A stretch of DNA of 64,000 bases from Acidimicrobiaceae bacterium (lineage in GTDB: Bacteria; Actinomycetota; Acidimicrobiia; Acidimicrobiales; Ilumatobacteraceae), in the NCBI GenBank assembly GCA_016722025.1, contig JADKGZ010000003.1, positions 338,853 through 402,852 on the forward strand, given 5' to 3'. The number at the start of each line of letters is the position of its first letter. Within the stretch, counting starts at the first letter, position 1. The notes beneath the pieces were generated by a model. The model searched no databases, had not been told where the DNA came from, and saw only the letters and a list, made by a program, of their open reading frames with translations. The position numbers and the translations under genes were made by a program. Positions 35,922 through 45,483 of this stretch are shown here, one piece after another.

Positions 35922-36913
35922 GCCCAGCCACCGCCCCCATCGTCGGTCTGGTGGGTTGCGGCGTCACCGGCAGCCGTGCGGTCGCCCACCTCGTGGCGCG
36001 CCGGGTTCCGGTCGCCGTGTACGACCCTCGACCGGGGCTGGGTGTGCGCCGCCAGGGTGTGGTGGTCGTCGACGACGCCGACGACCTCAGCGTGTGCGAC
36101 GTGGTGGTGCTGTGCCAGCCCGCACCGCACGCAGCACTCGCTCAACGGTTGCTCACCCGCGGTACACCGGTGGTCTCCATCGGCGACGACGTCGACGACC
36201 TGATGGCCATGCTGGCGCTGCAGCCGCTGGCCGTGCAGCACGACGCAGCGCTCATCGTCGGAGCCGGCATGGCCCCAGGTCTGTCGGGTTTGCTCGCCCG
36301 GTCGTTGGCCGCACAGCTGCACACCCTCGATGAGCTGCACGTCGCGATCCACGGCACCGCCGGGCCGTCCTGCGCCCGCCAGCACCACGATGCGCTGGGC
36401 GACACGGCCCTGGGGTGGCACGATGGCGAGTGGATCGAGCCCCCTGGAGGCAGCGGCCGCGATCTGGTGTGGTTCCCCGACCCGGTGGCCGCCCGCGACT
36501 GCTATCGAGCCGCCTTGGGCGACCCGCTGCTGTTGCACAGAGCGTTTCCTCAGGCCTCGCGCATCGCCGCGCGTGTGTCGGCCACCCGTCGAGACCGGCT
36601 CACGGCCAGGTTGCCGATGCTGGCGCCGCCGCATGCTTCGGGCAGCATCGGCTCGGTGCGCGTGGAGGCGCGGGGTGCCGCGCAGCACGGCGAGCGCGTC
36701 ACGGTCATCGCCGGGGCGGCTGGCCACACCGGCGATCTGGCTGCCGCGGTGTGCTCGGCGGTGGTGTTGCGCCTGCTCGCCGACGGCATCACGCCGGGCG
36801 TGCACACGCCCGGCGACGACGCGCTCGACGCGCTCGACCTGTTGCACCATGCCACCGCGCTCGGCGTGCGAGTGCAGGAGTTCACCGGCGTCGCCAGAGC
36901 TACCAGCTGGTAA
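35918..36913 (+). CDS. NAD(P)-binding Rossmann-fold protein (saccharopine dehydrogenase-like)
   Basis: A 331-residue protein with an N-terminal dinucleotide fold: GLVGCGVTGSRAVAHL (GxGxxG, about 9-24), an acidic strand end (VAVYDPRPG) and VVVLCQPAP. The later part resembles the central domain of saccharopine dehydrogenase-like or NADB proteins (ALIVGAGMAPGLSGLLAR; IHGTAGPSC). The start at 35918 overlaps the small membrane gene, and the alpha/beta hydrolase follows by nine bases. The oxidised substrate is unknown. Confidence 0.7.
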   Translation: MSPATAPIVGLVGCGVTGSRAVAHLVARRVPVAVYDPRPGLGVRRQGVVVVDDADDLSVCDVVVLCQPAPHAALAQRLLTRGTPVVSIGDDVDDLMAMLALQPLAVQHDAALIVGAGMAPGLSGLLARSLAAQLHTLDELHVAIHGTAGPSCARQHHDALGDTALGWHDGEWIEPPGGSGRDLVWFPDPVAARDCYRAALGDPLLLHRAFPQASRIAARVSATRRDRLTARLPMLAPPHASGSIGSVRVEARGAAQHGERVTVIAGAAGHTGDLAAAVCSAVVLRLLADGITPGVHTPGDDALDALDLLHHATALGVRVQEFTGVARATSW

Positions 36914-36922
36914 CTTAGGGGT

Positions 36923-37789
36923 ATGTCCGTACCCATTTCCGCGGGTGCAACGCTGGTGATGCCGTGGTTGCCGCCCGGCCACACGATGGTGCTGCCCGGG
37001 CGCGGTGAGGTCTTCTACCGCTACCACCGGCACGCGAATCCGGCTGCGCCCACCCTGTTGCTGCTGCACGGCTGGACCGCCAGCGCGGATCTCCAGTTCT
37101 TCACGGCGTACGAGGCCTTGGCAGAGCACTACTCGTTCGTCGCCATCGATCACCGTGGCCACGGCCGTGGCTTGCGCAGCCCTGCGAAGTTCGACCTGGT
37201 CGAGGTCGCCGACGACGCGGCGCTGCTCGTGCAGTCGCTCGGGCTCGCCGAGGTGGTGACGGTCGGGTACTCGATGGGTGGGCCGATCAGCTTGCTGCTC
37301 ACCCAACGGCATCCCCAACTCGTGCGCGCGCTGGTGGTGCAGGCCACTGCACTCGAGTGGCGGGCGAAGTGGTACGAGCGCCTCGAGTGGAAGACGGTGC
37401 ACGTCATGGGCCCGGTGCTGCGTTCGAGCATGTTCCCGCGCTGGATGCGCTGGGGCATTCGCCGCTTGCTGGGCCCCAACCACCCGCTCGAGCAGTACGT
37501 GCCGTGGCTGGCGTGCGAGCTCAGTCGCAACGACACGTTCAGCCTGGTGCATGCTGGCCAGTCGTTGAGCCGCTACGACGCCCGCGTGTTCGCCTCTGCG
37601 CTGGGCAAGCCGGCGGCGAGCATGGTCACCACCCGCGATCGTCTGGTGAAGCCGCGCAAGCAGCGTGCCCTCGCCGACGCGTTGAATGCCTTCGTGGTGG
37701 AGGTCCCCGACGACCATCTCGCGTCGTGGACCTCACCCGACGCGTTCGCCAAGGCCACCGTGCAACTCGTGCAGCACGTCGTCGGCTGA
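36923..37789 (+). CDS. Alpha/beta hydrolase
   Basis: A 288-residue serine hydrolase. LLLLHGWTA forms the oxyanion region, GYSMGG (about 112-117) carries the nucleophile Ser, and VPDDHLAS near the C-terminus supplies the His. An Asp at the family position (TTRDRLV) completes the triad. It is probably co-transcribed with the preceding Rossmann protein. The substrate cannot be inferred. Confidence 0.88.
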   Translation: MSVPISAGATLVMPWLPPGHTMVLPGRGEVFYRYHRHANPAAPTLLLLHGWTASADLQFFTAYEALAEHYSFVAIDHRGHGRGLRSPAKFDLVEVADDAALLVQSLGLAEVVTVGYSMGGPISLLLTQRHPQLVRALVVQATALEWRAKWYERLEWKTVHVMGPVLRSSMFPRWMRWGIRRLLGPNHPLEQYVPWLACELSRNDTFSLVHAGQSLSRYDARVFASALGKPAASMVTTRDRLVKPRKQRALADALNAFVVEVPDDHLASWTSPDAFAKATVQLVQHVVG

Positions 37790-37813
37790 GCCGATCACGC
37801 GCACCGACGAGGT

Positions 37814-38311
37814 TCAGGGCTCCTTCTGGCTCTGCACTTCCAGCTCGTCGAGGCGCGCGGTCATGCGCTCGATGGCGGTGGTGAGTCGGTCGAGCTGGTC
37901 CTCCAGGTCACTGCTGTTGGGCACGTCGGCGAGCGCGAGCCGCACGCTGACGATCTCGCGAGCGAGGAACTCGGTGTCTGCCTGGGTGCGCTCTGCGGTC
38001 TTGCGGTCGTTGTCGGTGGTCATCCGGTCGCGCGTCTCCTGTCGGTTCTGCGCGAGCAGGATGAGTGGCGCGGCGTAGGCGGCCTGCAGCGACAGCAGCA
38101 GCGTCAGCAACTGCAGTTGCTCGCCGTCGAACTGACGGATGTTGTTGCCCAGGATCCAGAGTGCGATGAATGCGGATTGCCACACGAGGAACCGGGCGGT
38201 GCCGATGGTGCGCGCGATGCTTTCGCTGAACTGGCCGAAGGCGTCGGGGTCGTAGTGCACACCGAGGCGGCGACCCTGGCGTGGGGTGGTGAGATCGTCG
38301 CGGCGCTTCAT
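37814..38311 (-). CDS. DUF1003 membrane protein
   Basis: A 165-residue protein with the DUF1003 core: FGQFSESIARTIGTARFL, two membrane helices (FLVWQSAFIALWILGN and LQLLTLLLSLQAAYAAPLIL) and AQNRQETRDR directly after. The C-terminus is a predicted coiled coil (DLEDQLDRLTTAIERMTARLDELE). Its start overlaps the stop of the MgtE-N/CBS gene (ATGA). The pair is often found together in actinobacteria; its role in metal or envelope homeostasis is not established. Confidence 0.9.
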   Translation of the reverse strand: MKRRDDLTTPRQGRRLGVHYDPDAFGQFSESIARTIGTARFLVWQSAFIALWILGNNIRQFDGEQLQLLTLLLSLQAAYAAPLILLAQNRQETRDRMTTDNDRKTAERTQADTEFLAREIVSVRLALADVPNSSDLEDQLDRLTTAIERMTARLDELEVQSQKEP

Positions 38312-39549
38312 CGCGACACCGACCCTGTGCTCACCCGCCTGCGTTGCCGCCAGCCGGTGGGCAGTGTGCGGTCGAGCACGTCGTCGACCGTGATGGCGCC
38401 GAGCAGGCGCCCGGCTTCGTCGCACACGCCCAGCGACAACAGGTTGTAGCTGGCCAGGCGCTCGGCCACTTCGCGTTCGAAGATGTCGGGTGTGATGGTG
38501 GGTTCCTGCTCGACACAGCGGCCGAGCTCCATCGAGGGTGGTTCGCGCAGCAATCGCTGGAAGTGCACCACGCCCAGGTAGGTACCGGTGGGCGGCTTGT
38601 ACGGTGGCTGCACCACGAACACCTGCGCAGCGATGCTGACCAACCAGTCCGGGTCGCGGATCTCGGCAAGCGCCTCGGCAACGGTGGCGTTGGCCCCCAG
38701 GATGATGATGTCGGGGGTCATCAACGCGCCGGCGGTGCCTTCCTCGTACGACAGCAGCCGGCGCATGACGTCGGCGTCTTCCTCGTCCATGGCATCGAGC
38801 ACTCGCGTGCGCTGCTCGCCGGGCATCTCGGCCAGCAGGTCGGCCAGGTCGTCGTACTCCATCTCCTCCAGCACGCTGACCATGCGCTCGATGTCGAGAC
38901 CTTCGATGATGCGCAGCTGCTCGGCTTCGGGCAGCTCCTCCAGCAGGTCGGCCAAGCGTTCGTCGTCCATCGCCTCGGCCAGCTGCTTGCGTTGGGTGAG
39001 TGGCAACGCACGCACCACACCGGCCACGTCGCTGGGGTGCATGTCGCGCAGGCGAGCTGCTTCGGCGGCCATCTCGGCGCCGGCCACGATGTGGAACAAC
39101 GTGGGTACGTCGGCCACATCGAGGAGGCGGTAGCTGGGGCGACGCCGCAGCGCACTGCGCCGCGCGAGGCGCACCTTGGCGGGCTCCCACCACGTCTGCT
39201 TGCCGTCGGTGGCCTGACGCAGGGCGACGTCGCTGACCGATTCGTCGCCCACCTTCTTGTCGATGATGTCGCGGCCAACGAGCAGCTCGCCGGGGCGTGG
39301 CTTGAACGGGTTGAGGTCGACGTCCCAGCTGCGCAGGCGGGCACCGTCGCTGTCGAGTGTGGCGATGCGGCCGGCGTTGACGAAGATGCGCCGTCGTTGG
39401 CTGGTGGCCACGAAGCCGAGCACCCGTGGGTTGCCACCGCGAGCGCCGGGAATGATGACGATGTCGTCGAGCCTGCCGATGGCCGCGCCGCCTGCGTCGA
39501 GCAGCGGCAACCGCATGATGCGGAATGCGTAGATCAGCTCCCCTGCCAT
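38308..39549 (-). CDS. MgtE N-terminal/CBS domain protein lacking the channel
   Basis: A 413-residue soluble protein. Residues about 1-100 form a PRC-barrel-like domain (LIYAFRIMRLPLLDAGG; GARGGNPRVLGFVAT). Residues about 140-270 are the MgtE N domain (LRDMHPSDVAGVVRALP; repeated DLLEELPEAEQ and DDLADLLAEMP). Two CBS-like segments follow (about 275-400). The transmembrane Mg2+ channel of MgtE is absent, so it is probably a Mg2+ or nucleotide sensor acting with the coupled DUF1003 protein. The ATG at 39549 starts the PRC domain. The 175-base gap upstream (39550-39724) is very GC-rich with several small dyads and no gene. Confidence 0.88.
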   Translation of the reverse strand: MAGELIYAFRIMRLPLLDAGGAAIGRLDDIVIIPGARGGNPRVLGFVATSQRRRIFVNAGRIATLDSDGARLRSWDVDLNPFKPRPGELLVGRDIIDKKVGDESVSDVALRQATDGKQTWWEPAKVRLARRSALRRRPSYRLLDVADVPTLFHIVAGAEMAAEAARLRDMHPSDVAGVVRALPLTQRKQLAEAMDDERLADLLEELPEAEQLRIIEGLDIERMVSVLEEMEYDDLADLLAEMPGEQRTRVLDAMDEEDADVMRRLLSYEEGTAGALMTPDIIILGANATVAEALAEIRDPDWLVSIAAQVFVVQPPYKPPTGTYLGVVHFQRLLREPPSMELGRCVEQEPTITPDIFEREVAERLASYNLLSLGVCDEAGRLLGAITVDDVLDRTLPTGWRQRRRVSTGSVSR

Positions 39550-39724
39550 GCGGGAGAGGCTACCCCTCACCTGCGGCGATGGCGTGACGGGTATCCCGGC
39601 CCGGCCGGGCCCGTTGACGAGCCGACCGAGTCGTCGACGGCTCGCTGGTCGGGTTTGTGTCAAGCCTCGGAACCCGGCCGCCCAGGGAGTCGGCCGACAG
39701 CGTTTACGTACAGCCGGGTTGCGG

Positions 39725-41809
39725 TCAGGCGGGGGTGGGAGCAGGGGCGAGGGCGACTCGGGTGTCCCAGAAGGCGACGCCACCACCCCAGTCGGTGAGG
39801 GTGTCGTTGGTGAGCGAGTTGGCGACCGGGCCCTGCGTCGACCCGCCGGCGTGCTGCCCCGCCCACCAGCCCCAAGGGATCGCGACCACGCCGGGTCGGA
39901 CGCGGTCTCCGATGCGCACCGTCGCGGTGACGGCGCCGCGGTCGTTCCACACGCGGGCGCTGGCACCGTCGGTGAGGCCAAGTGCATCTGCGTCGTCGGC
40001 GTGCACCTCGACGTACGGGCCGCCCTCGAGCGGGCCGTGCTTGGGCAGGTGCGAATAGCTGCTGTTGAGGAAGCGGGTGTGCACCTTGGGCGTCATCAAC
40101 GAGAACGGGAAGCGCGGCGCGAACGCTGCCTCGCCAGGCGCCGCGTAGGTCGGGAGCGCCGGCTGGCCCAGCGCAGCCAGCGCGTCGCAACGCAGCTCGA
40201 CCCTTCCCGACCGAGTGGGGAAGCCGCCGTCGGCGAAGGGGCGCCCGTCGGCCGGGTACGGCACCTTCGTGAACCCGTCGGCCCGCAGTCGATCGAGGTC
40301 GATCGAGGGCAGGGTGGCGCGCAGCACGGTGAGGTCGTCGTCGAACAGGGCGGGCTCGGTGAAGCCCATCGCGCCGGCCAGGCGGCGGTGCAGCTCGCTG
40401 TTGCTGACGGCCTCGCCGGCGGGAGCGATGGCGGCCTCGTTCCAGCCGAGGTACAGGTGGCCCCAACTGGTGACGACATCGGTGGCTTCGATCTGCGTGG
40501 TGGCGGGCAGCACGATGTCGGCGTAGCGCGCGGTGTCGGTGAGGAACTGGTCGTGCACCACGGTGAACAGGTCGTCGCGCAAGAGGCCCTGCCGGACGAG
40601 TTCGGTGTTGGGCACCGAGACCATCGCGTTGACGCTGATCATCACCACCGCCTGCACCGGCGGCCCGTCGTGCAGTGCGTCGTGATCGCCGGTGAGGACT
40701 CGCCCCAGATGAACCATTGCCAGCTCACGGGGGCTGCGCCCGGCCAGCAGGTCGGGGCGGGTGAGTGCGGCATGGTCCATGACGTCGTTGCTCCACACGC
40801 CCACGCTGCGTGCGTAGCCACCACCCTGGTCGCGCCACGCGCCCACCAGTGCCGGCAGGCAGGTGAGCGTGCGGAAGAACATCGCCCCGTGCTCGTGGTG
40901 CTCGGCGCCGATCAGCGTGCGGATCGCAGCCGGCCGAATGGTGCCGTAGAGGGTGGCCAGCCGCTCGATGTCGGCGACGGAGAGGCCGGTGGCGGCCGCT
41001 GCGCGCGCTGGGGTCCAGTCGGCAACGTGTGCGGCAAGATCCTCGAAGCCGACGGTGTGGGCCGCGACCCACTCCTGGTCGACGAGGTCGTCGCGGATGA
41101 GCACGTGCATCATCGCCAGCATCAACGCCACGTCGGTGCCGGGCAGGGGCTGCAGGAACCAATCGGCGCTCTCGGCGGTGATGGTGCGCAACGGGTCGAT
41201 CACGATCACCTGCGCCCCCGCGGCACGGGCTTCCTCGATGACCGGCCACAGGTGGCGGTTGGTGAGACGGGTGTTGGTGCCCCACAGGATGATCAGCTTG
41301 CTGTGCACCAGATCGCTGGGGTCGATGCCCTTGCCCGTGCCGTTGGTGGTGGCAGCGCCGGCGCCGGCCGTTGCCCCGCACAGCGCGCCGGTGACGCGTG
41401 ACGCGCCCAGGTGGTGCCAGAACCGATCGCCGAACATGATCGAGAGCAGGCTCTGGTTGCCGGCGCTGACGTAGGGCATGATCGCCTCCGCGCCGTGTTG
41501 GTCGATGATGCTGCGAAAGCGGGTGGCGATCTCGGTGAGTGCCTCCGCCCACGTGATCTCCTCGAAGCGGCCCTCGCCTTTGGCACCGATGCGACGCAGC
41601 GGCCGCAGGATCCGATCCGGGCTGTACACACGATCGAGGAAGCGGTTCACCTTCGGGCACAGCTCGCCCTTGCTGAACGGATGCAGCGGGTTGCCACGCA
41701 ACTGCACGGCGTGCGCGGTGGCACCGGTGCCATCGACGGTGACCTGCCACCCGCAGCTGTCGGGGCAGTCGTGGTGGCAGGTGCCGTGGACGATGCGGGT
41801 GTCGCTCAT
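39725..41809 (-). CDS. Molybdopterin oxidoreductase family protein with [4Fe-4S] site
   Basis: A 694-residue enzyme of the DMSO reductase/formate dehydrogenase family. The N-terminal cluster motif reads CHHDCPDSC with a further Cys in GELCPK. MGD-binding regions follow (SAGNQSLLSIMFGDRFWHHLG; LIILWGTNTRLT; HLWPVIEEARAAGAQVIVIDP), and a C-terminal dinucleotide domain ends the protein (LEGGPYVEVHADDADALGL; GVVAIPWGWWAG). There is no Tat signal and no electron-transfer subunit nearby, so it is probably cytoplasmic. The ATG at 41809 is chosen over a TTG nine bases upstream. The substrate is unknown. Confidence 0.92.
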   Translation of the reverse strand: MSDTRIVHGTCHHDCPDSCGWQVTVDGTGATAHAVQLRGNPLHPFSKGELCPKVNRFLDRVYSPDRILRPLRRIGAKGEGRFEEITWAEALTEIATRFRSIIDQHGAEAIMPYVSAGNQSLLSIMFGDRFWHHLGASRVTGALCGATAGAGAATTNGTGKGIDPSDLVHSKLIILWGTNTRLTNRHLWPVIEEARAAGAQVIVIDPLRTITAESADWFLQPLPGTDVALMLAMMHVLIRDDLVDQEWVAAHTVGFEDLAAHVADWTPARAAAATGLSVADIERLATLYGTIRPAAIRTLIGAEHHEHGAMFFRTLTCLPALVGAWRDQGGGYARSVGVWSNDVMDHAALTRPDLLAGRSPRELAMVHLGRVLTGDHDALHDGPPVQAVVMISVNAMVSVPNTELVRQGLLRDDLFTVVHDQFLTDTARYADIVLPATTQIEATDVVTSWGHLYLGWNEAAIAPAGEAVSNSELHRRLAGAMGFTEPALFDDDLTVLRATLPSIDLDRLRADGFTKVPYPADGRPFADGGFPTRSGRVELRCDALAALGQPALPTYAAPGEAAFAPRFPFSLMTPKVHTRFLNSSYSHLPKHGPLEGGPYVEVHADDADALGLTDGASARVWNDRGAVTATVRIGDRVRPGVVAIPWGWWAGQHAGGSTQGPVANSLTNDTLTDWGGGVAFWDTRVALAPAPTPA

Positions 41810-41878
41810 GTTCGTCAACGATATGTGAGTGCGGGTCGAGGAGACCGGCGCCTTTCGGCCATCAACCCTGATTGCCGA

Positions 41879-42865
41879 TCAGGCGAAGACGGTGGAGAGC
41901 ACGCTGCCGGCCAGCGCGACGGCTTCCAGGTCGTACGCGTCGGGCATGTTGACGACGATGCCGTCGAGGCCGGCGTCGAGCAGTTCCTGCACCTTGGCGC
42001 CCACCTCGTCGGCGTCTCCGACGAGGAACATGCCCTTCACGCGAGCCTGCATGTCGGCGGGCAACTGGTCGATCGTTGCCCCTCCGAGCCGGGCGCTCAA
42101 CTTGGCCTGCGCCTCCTCCATGGTGCGACCGACGATGAGCGTGCCCAGGCGAGTGCGGCAGATGTCGGCAGGGTTGCGGCCCAGGCGCGCGCAGTGCTCG
42201 TCGAGCACACCCATCAGGTGACGCACATGAGTGGCATCACCGAACACGTTGCAGGCATCGCCGTACTGGGCCACCATGCGCAGCGTCTTCTTCTCGCCGC
42301 TGCCGCCGATGAGGATGGGCGGGCCGCCGGCCTGCACCGGCTTGGGCACGTTGAACGCATTGGTGACCTTGAACCACTTGCCCTCGAAGGTGGTGGTGTC
42401 GTTGACGAACATGCTCTTCGCGATCTGCAGGCCTTCCTCCAGCTTCTCGAAGCGGTCGGTGAACGAGCCGAACTCGAAGTTGTAGTCCTGGTGCTCCTGC
42501 TCGAACCAGCCGGCGCCGATGCCCCAGATGGCGCGGCCCTTGGAGATGACGTCGAGGCAGGTGACGGTCTTGGCGAGAAAGGCAGGGTTGCGGTACGTCA
42601 TGCCACCCACCATGCAGCCCAGGCGCACGGTGTGTGTGCACGCGGCCAGCGCCGACAGCAGCGTGTAGGCCTCGAACATGTTCTCTTCCGGGCGGCCGAG
42701 ACCGGGCAGTTGGTAGAAGTGATCCATCACGAACACGCTGTCGAAGCCGCTGTCCTCGGCCGTGACGGCGATGTCGCTGACCCGTTCGAACAGGTCGCCC
42801 GGCGCCACGTCGGGGAAGGTGAACAACGGGATCTGGAGGCCGAAGCGGATGTTGGGATTCGTCAT
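41879..42865 (-). CDS. LLM-class F420-dependent oxidoreductase
   Basis: A 328-residue TIM-barrel protein of the luciferase-like family. The start (IRFGLQIPLFTFPD), SVFVMDHFYQLPGLG, GCMVGGMTYRNPAFLAKTV and GRAIWGIGAGWFEQEH are typical of F420-using actinobacterial members, and ILIGGSGEKKTLRMVAQYGDACN is the cofactor-side signature. The reaction is not predictable. The ATG at 42865 is divergent from the carboxymuconolactone-decarboxylase-like gene. Confidence 0.92.
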   Translation of the reverse strand: MTNPNIRFGLQIPLFTFPDVAPGDLFERVSDIAVTAEDSGFDSVFVMDHFYQLPGLGRPEENMFEAYTLLSALAACTHTVRLGCMVGGMTYRNPAFLAKTVTCLDVISKGRAIWGIGAGWFEQEHQDYNFEFGSFTDRFEKLEEGLQIAKSMFVNDTTTFEGKWFKVTNAFNVPKPVQAGGPPILIGGSGEKKTLRMVAQYGDACNVFGDATHVRHLMGVLDEHCARLGRNPADICRTRLGTLIVGRTMEEAQAKLSARLGGATIDQLPADMQARVKGMFLVGDADEVGAKVQELLDAGLDGIVVNMPDAYDLEAVALAGSVLSTVFA

Positions 42866-42991
42866 GCAACCGACCTTACGACACCGGTGAGATCGCGTGT
42901 TCGGCGAAGGCCGGTCACGCCTCGCTCGTCGCCGGTGGTCGCGCGCTACGGTTCGCCGCGTGACGTGCCCCTCGAACTCTGTGTCTCGCTG

Positions 42992-43657
42992 ATGCCTCGT
43001 TTGCGTCAGGTCGGCCGCGACGATGCGCATCCGTTCGGGCAGGCGATCTACACGATGCTGTTCGGCGATCGCGACCCGGTGGCCGAGCCGGGCACCGCCT
43101 CGGGCACGCCGGGCAACTGGTGGACCGTGTTCGCGCTGGTGCCCGACGCGTTCGACCACACCACCAGTGGCTTCCAGTTCTACCGATCACCGGCTCGCGT
43201 GCTGGCGCCGAAGCTGCGCGAGCTGGGCCAGATCCGCGCCGGGTTCGCGGTGGGCAGCCAGTTCGTGTTCAGCCAGCACTGCAAGGCGTGTCGCGACGTG
43301 GGCTTCACCGACGAACAGGTTGCTGCCATTCCCGCGTGGTCGGTGGCCGACTGCTGGTCGCCGGTGGAGCGGGCGGTGCTCGCCTACACCGACTGCCTGG
43401 TGCTGCAGCACGGCCGAGTACCCGATGCGCTCTTTGCGGAACTGCAGCGGCTGCTCTCCGACGAGGAGATCCTCGAGCTCACCTACATCACTGCCACCTA
43501 CGGCATGCACGCGATCATGAGCCGGGCACTGCGGCTGGAGTTCGACGATGTCGACGAGCGGGTGGTGGAGGTCGCCGACCCATCCGGTCGCACGGCCGGC
43601 CTCGACGTGATGGCGGTCGTCGACACCGGTGCCGCGGCGCCCGACGTTGCCGGGTGA
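42992..43657 (+). CDS. Carboxymuconolactone decarboxylase/AhpD-like protein
   Basis: A 221-residue all-helical protein. The AhpD-fold core includes ELGQIRAGFAVGSQFVFSQH, the CKAC redox-type motif, SPVERAVLAYTDCLV and LTYITATYGMHAIMSRAL. Such proteins act as peroxidase helpers or decarboxylases. ATG at 42992 (MPRLRQVG) is taken as start; GTG codons at 42965 and 42935 would add 9 or 19 residues. It converges on the ECF gene with a 14-base gap. Confidence 0.8.
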   Translation: MPRLRQVGRDDAHPFGQAIYTMLFGDRDPVAEPGTASGTPGNWWTVFALVPDAFDHTTSGFQFYRSPARVLAPKLRELGQIRAGFAVGSQFVFSQHCKACRDVGFTDEQVAAIPAWSVADCWSPVERAVLAYTDCLVLQHGRVPDALFAELQRLLSDEEILELTYITATYGMHAIMSRALRLEFDDVDERVVEVADPSGRTAGLDVMAVVDTGAAAPDVAG

Positions 43658-43671
43658 CGGCTTCCTGAGAC

Positions 43672-45366
43672 TCAGACCAACGGGCAGCTGTCGACCGCAC
43701 CGACCTGCGGGAACGTCTGCACGGTGGTGTTGCCGGCGGCATCGTGAGTGGTCACGGTGACGTCGTACTTGACCACGTCGCCCACCGGGATCTCCGCGAA
43801 GGGAAAGGGGCCGATCGTGCCCGACCACGTGGAGTCGATGCGCGAGAGCGAGGTGGTGCGGGCGGCGCCGCCGGGGGCGACCCAGGTGGCGGTCGCAGCG
43901 ACGGCCGCAACGTCGTCGTCGATCACCACCGAGAACCCGGTGATGATCTGCGTGGTGCACGTGCCGTCGCCGCTGGGCCCCTGTGAACTGATGCGGAACG
44001 GCACCACCTGACCGCCGGAGACTGCCGGCGGGGTCGTGTCGGGGGGCGCCGCACCGGTGGTCGTCGTCGCCGCGGTCGTGGCGGTGGTTGTGGTTGCCGG
44101 ACTGGTCGTGGCCGCGGTGGTCGGTGGTGCGGTCGCACTGATGGTGCTGGCAGGTGCCGGGCTGTCGGTGCCGGCTGTGGGCGACGAGGTGTTGGTGGCG
44201 GTGGGTGCGCCGCCGAGCCCGGGCACCGGGTCGACCGTGATGGTTGCTCCTGGCGGTGCCCCTGCGCCGATCACCGTGATGGATGTGGAGGCGCTGCCGA
44301 CGGCGCCGTCGGTGCTGGTGGCGGTGGTCGGCGTGCCGGGCCCACCGGCAGCCGATGCTGCCCCGGTGCTGGTGGCCACGGCGATCGTGAACGGCGACGA
44401 TTCTGCGCTCTGGTGACGCATGACCAGCACGGCGCCGCCGGTGAGTGTGGCGCTCCCGGTGAGCGCGGCGATCGCCAGTCGCGACACCTTCCTCGCTGCC
44501 TGCAGTGTGGGGAACCCGTTGTGCAGCCAGCGCACGCCGGTGGTCGCGGCTGGTGCAGGCAGCCCTCGGGCGCCGGCCACCGCCTTGACGGCGGTGGGCA
44601 CGGTGCTGCCGCGCAGGGCCACCGGGGCCAACGCCATCGGGAGTGCGCCCAGCAGCACTTCCGGGCGCATCCGGTCGTCGCGATCGGCGCTGCACAGCAC
44701 GCACCCGTCGATGTGCCGGGCGAGTCGCTTGCGGGCCAGCTCACTGAACTCGCCCTCGCGATCGCGCAAGGCGACGAACTCGGGGCAGGTGGGAGCGCGA
44801 CCGACCAGCACCACACCCAACCCGCGTGCCAGCCGGCCGCGAAGGCGCTGCATGGTGACCGACACGTGCCGCTCGGGGATCTCCAACGCCGCCGCCATCT
44901 CTGCTCCCGACAGTCCGTGGCGCAGGTGCAGGTCGAGCACTTCACGGTCGTCGTCGCTGAGCCCATCTGCCGCCGCCTCGATCAGTTGTCGCAGCTCGGC
45001 GATCTCTGCCGCCCGTGTCGGGGTGAGGTCGCTGCTCACCGGTTCCCCCGAGTTGTCGTCCCACGCGCCCAGGTGCAGGCGACTGGCACGCAGCCGCCGA
45101 CGAGACACTTCGGTGCGCATGATCGCGTAGACCCATGGCCGGAACTTGGCGTGGTCGCGGAGTTGCGACAGGCGCTGCATGGCCACGAGGAACACGTCGT
45201 GCGTGATGTCGCCGGCGTCGGTGCTGCTGCCGGTGAGGAAGCGGGCGTAGTCGTAGAGCTTGTCGGCGTACCGGTCGTACAGCGCGGCGACGGCAGCTTC
45301 GTCACCGGCGAGGGCGCGTGCGACCAGCGGAGTCTCGTCCATTCGCCGCTCACCGTACGCGACCAT
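43672..45366 (-). CDS. Membrane-anchored ECF sigma factor with zinc anti-sigma motif and extracellular domain
   Basis: A 564-residue one-piece regulator. Sigma-2 (about 20-90: DAGDITHDVFLVAMQRL, FRPWVYAIMRTEVSRRRLR) and sigma-4 (about 130-195: LSDDDREVLDLHLRHGLSGAEMAAAL) are followed by an HX3CX2C anti-sigma zinc motif (HIDGCVLC near 218), a membrane helix near 289-315, a Thr/Ala-rich stalk, and a C-terminal beta-rich domain (about 446-564, Ig-like pattern ending HDAAGNTTVQTFPQ). ECF families with fused C-terminal membrane domains are known; this fits that theme. The ATG at 45366 has GGAGGG seven bases upstream. It is divergent from the lyase gene, a likely target. Confidence 0.85.
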   Translation of the reverse strand: MVAYGERRMDETPLVARALAGDEAAVAALYDRYADKLYDYARFLTGSSTDAGDITHDVFLVAMQRLSQLRDHAKFRPWVYAIMRTEVSRRRLRASRLHLGAWDDNSGEPVSSDLTPTRAAEIAELRQLIEAAADGLSDDDREVLDLHLRHGLSGAEMAAALEIPERHVSVTMQRLRGRLARGLGVVLVGRAPTCPEFVALRDREGEFSELARKRLARHIDGCVLCSADRDDRMRPEVLLGALPMALAPVALRGSTVPTAVKAVAGARGLPAPAATTGVRWLHNGFPTLQAARKVSRLAIAALTGSATLTGGAVLVMRHQSAESSPFTIAVATSTGAASAAGGPGTPTTATSTDGAVGSASTSITVIGAGAPPGATITVDPVPGLGGAPTATNTSSPTAGTDSPAPASTISATAPPTTAATTSPATTTTATTAATTTTGAAPPDTTPPAVSGGQVVPFRISSQGPSGDGTCTTQIITGFSVVIDDDVAAVAATATWVAPGGAARTTSLSRIDSTWSGTIGPFPFAEIPVGDVVKYDVTVTTHDAAGNTTVQTFPQVGAVDSCPLV

Positions 45367-45412
45367 CGCCGGTCCCTCCGTTCCACGCTGTGTAGGAGCG
45401 TCGCTCGCGCCG

Positions 45413-45457
45413 GTTGACAACAGATTCTGCGGGGCGTTCCCGAAAAGTGTTGTCAAC
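45413..45457. promoter_or_regulatory. Inverted repeat in the divergent ECF/lyase promoter region
   Basis: GTTGACAACA (45413-45422) and TGTTGTCAAC (45448-45457) form a perfect 10-bp dyad with a 25-base centre. Each arm holds a TTGACA facing inward on its strand, so the arms could be -35 elements for the two divergent genes or a single operator. GGGAAC also occurs on the minus strand in the centre. No certain -10 is seen. Confidence 0.6.
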
Positions 45458-45483
45458 ACGGCGACAGACCGTTCTTACCACGC

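Noticed and set aside
35603..37717. Minus-strand frame of 704 codons
   Set aside because: Shadow of the Rossmann and hydrolase genes on the plus strand; no domain and extreme Arg/His content.
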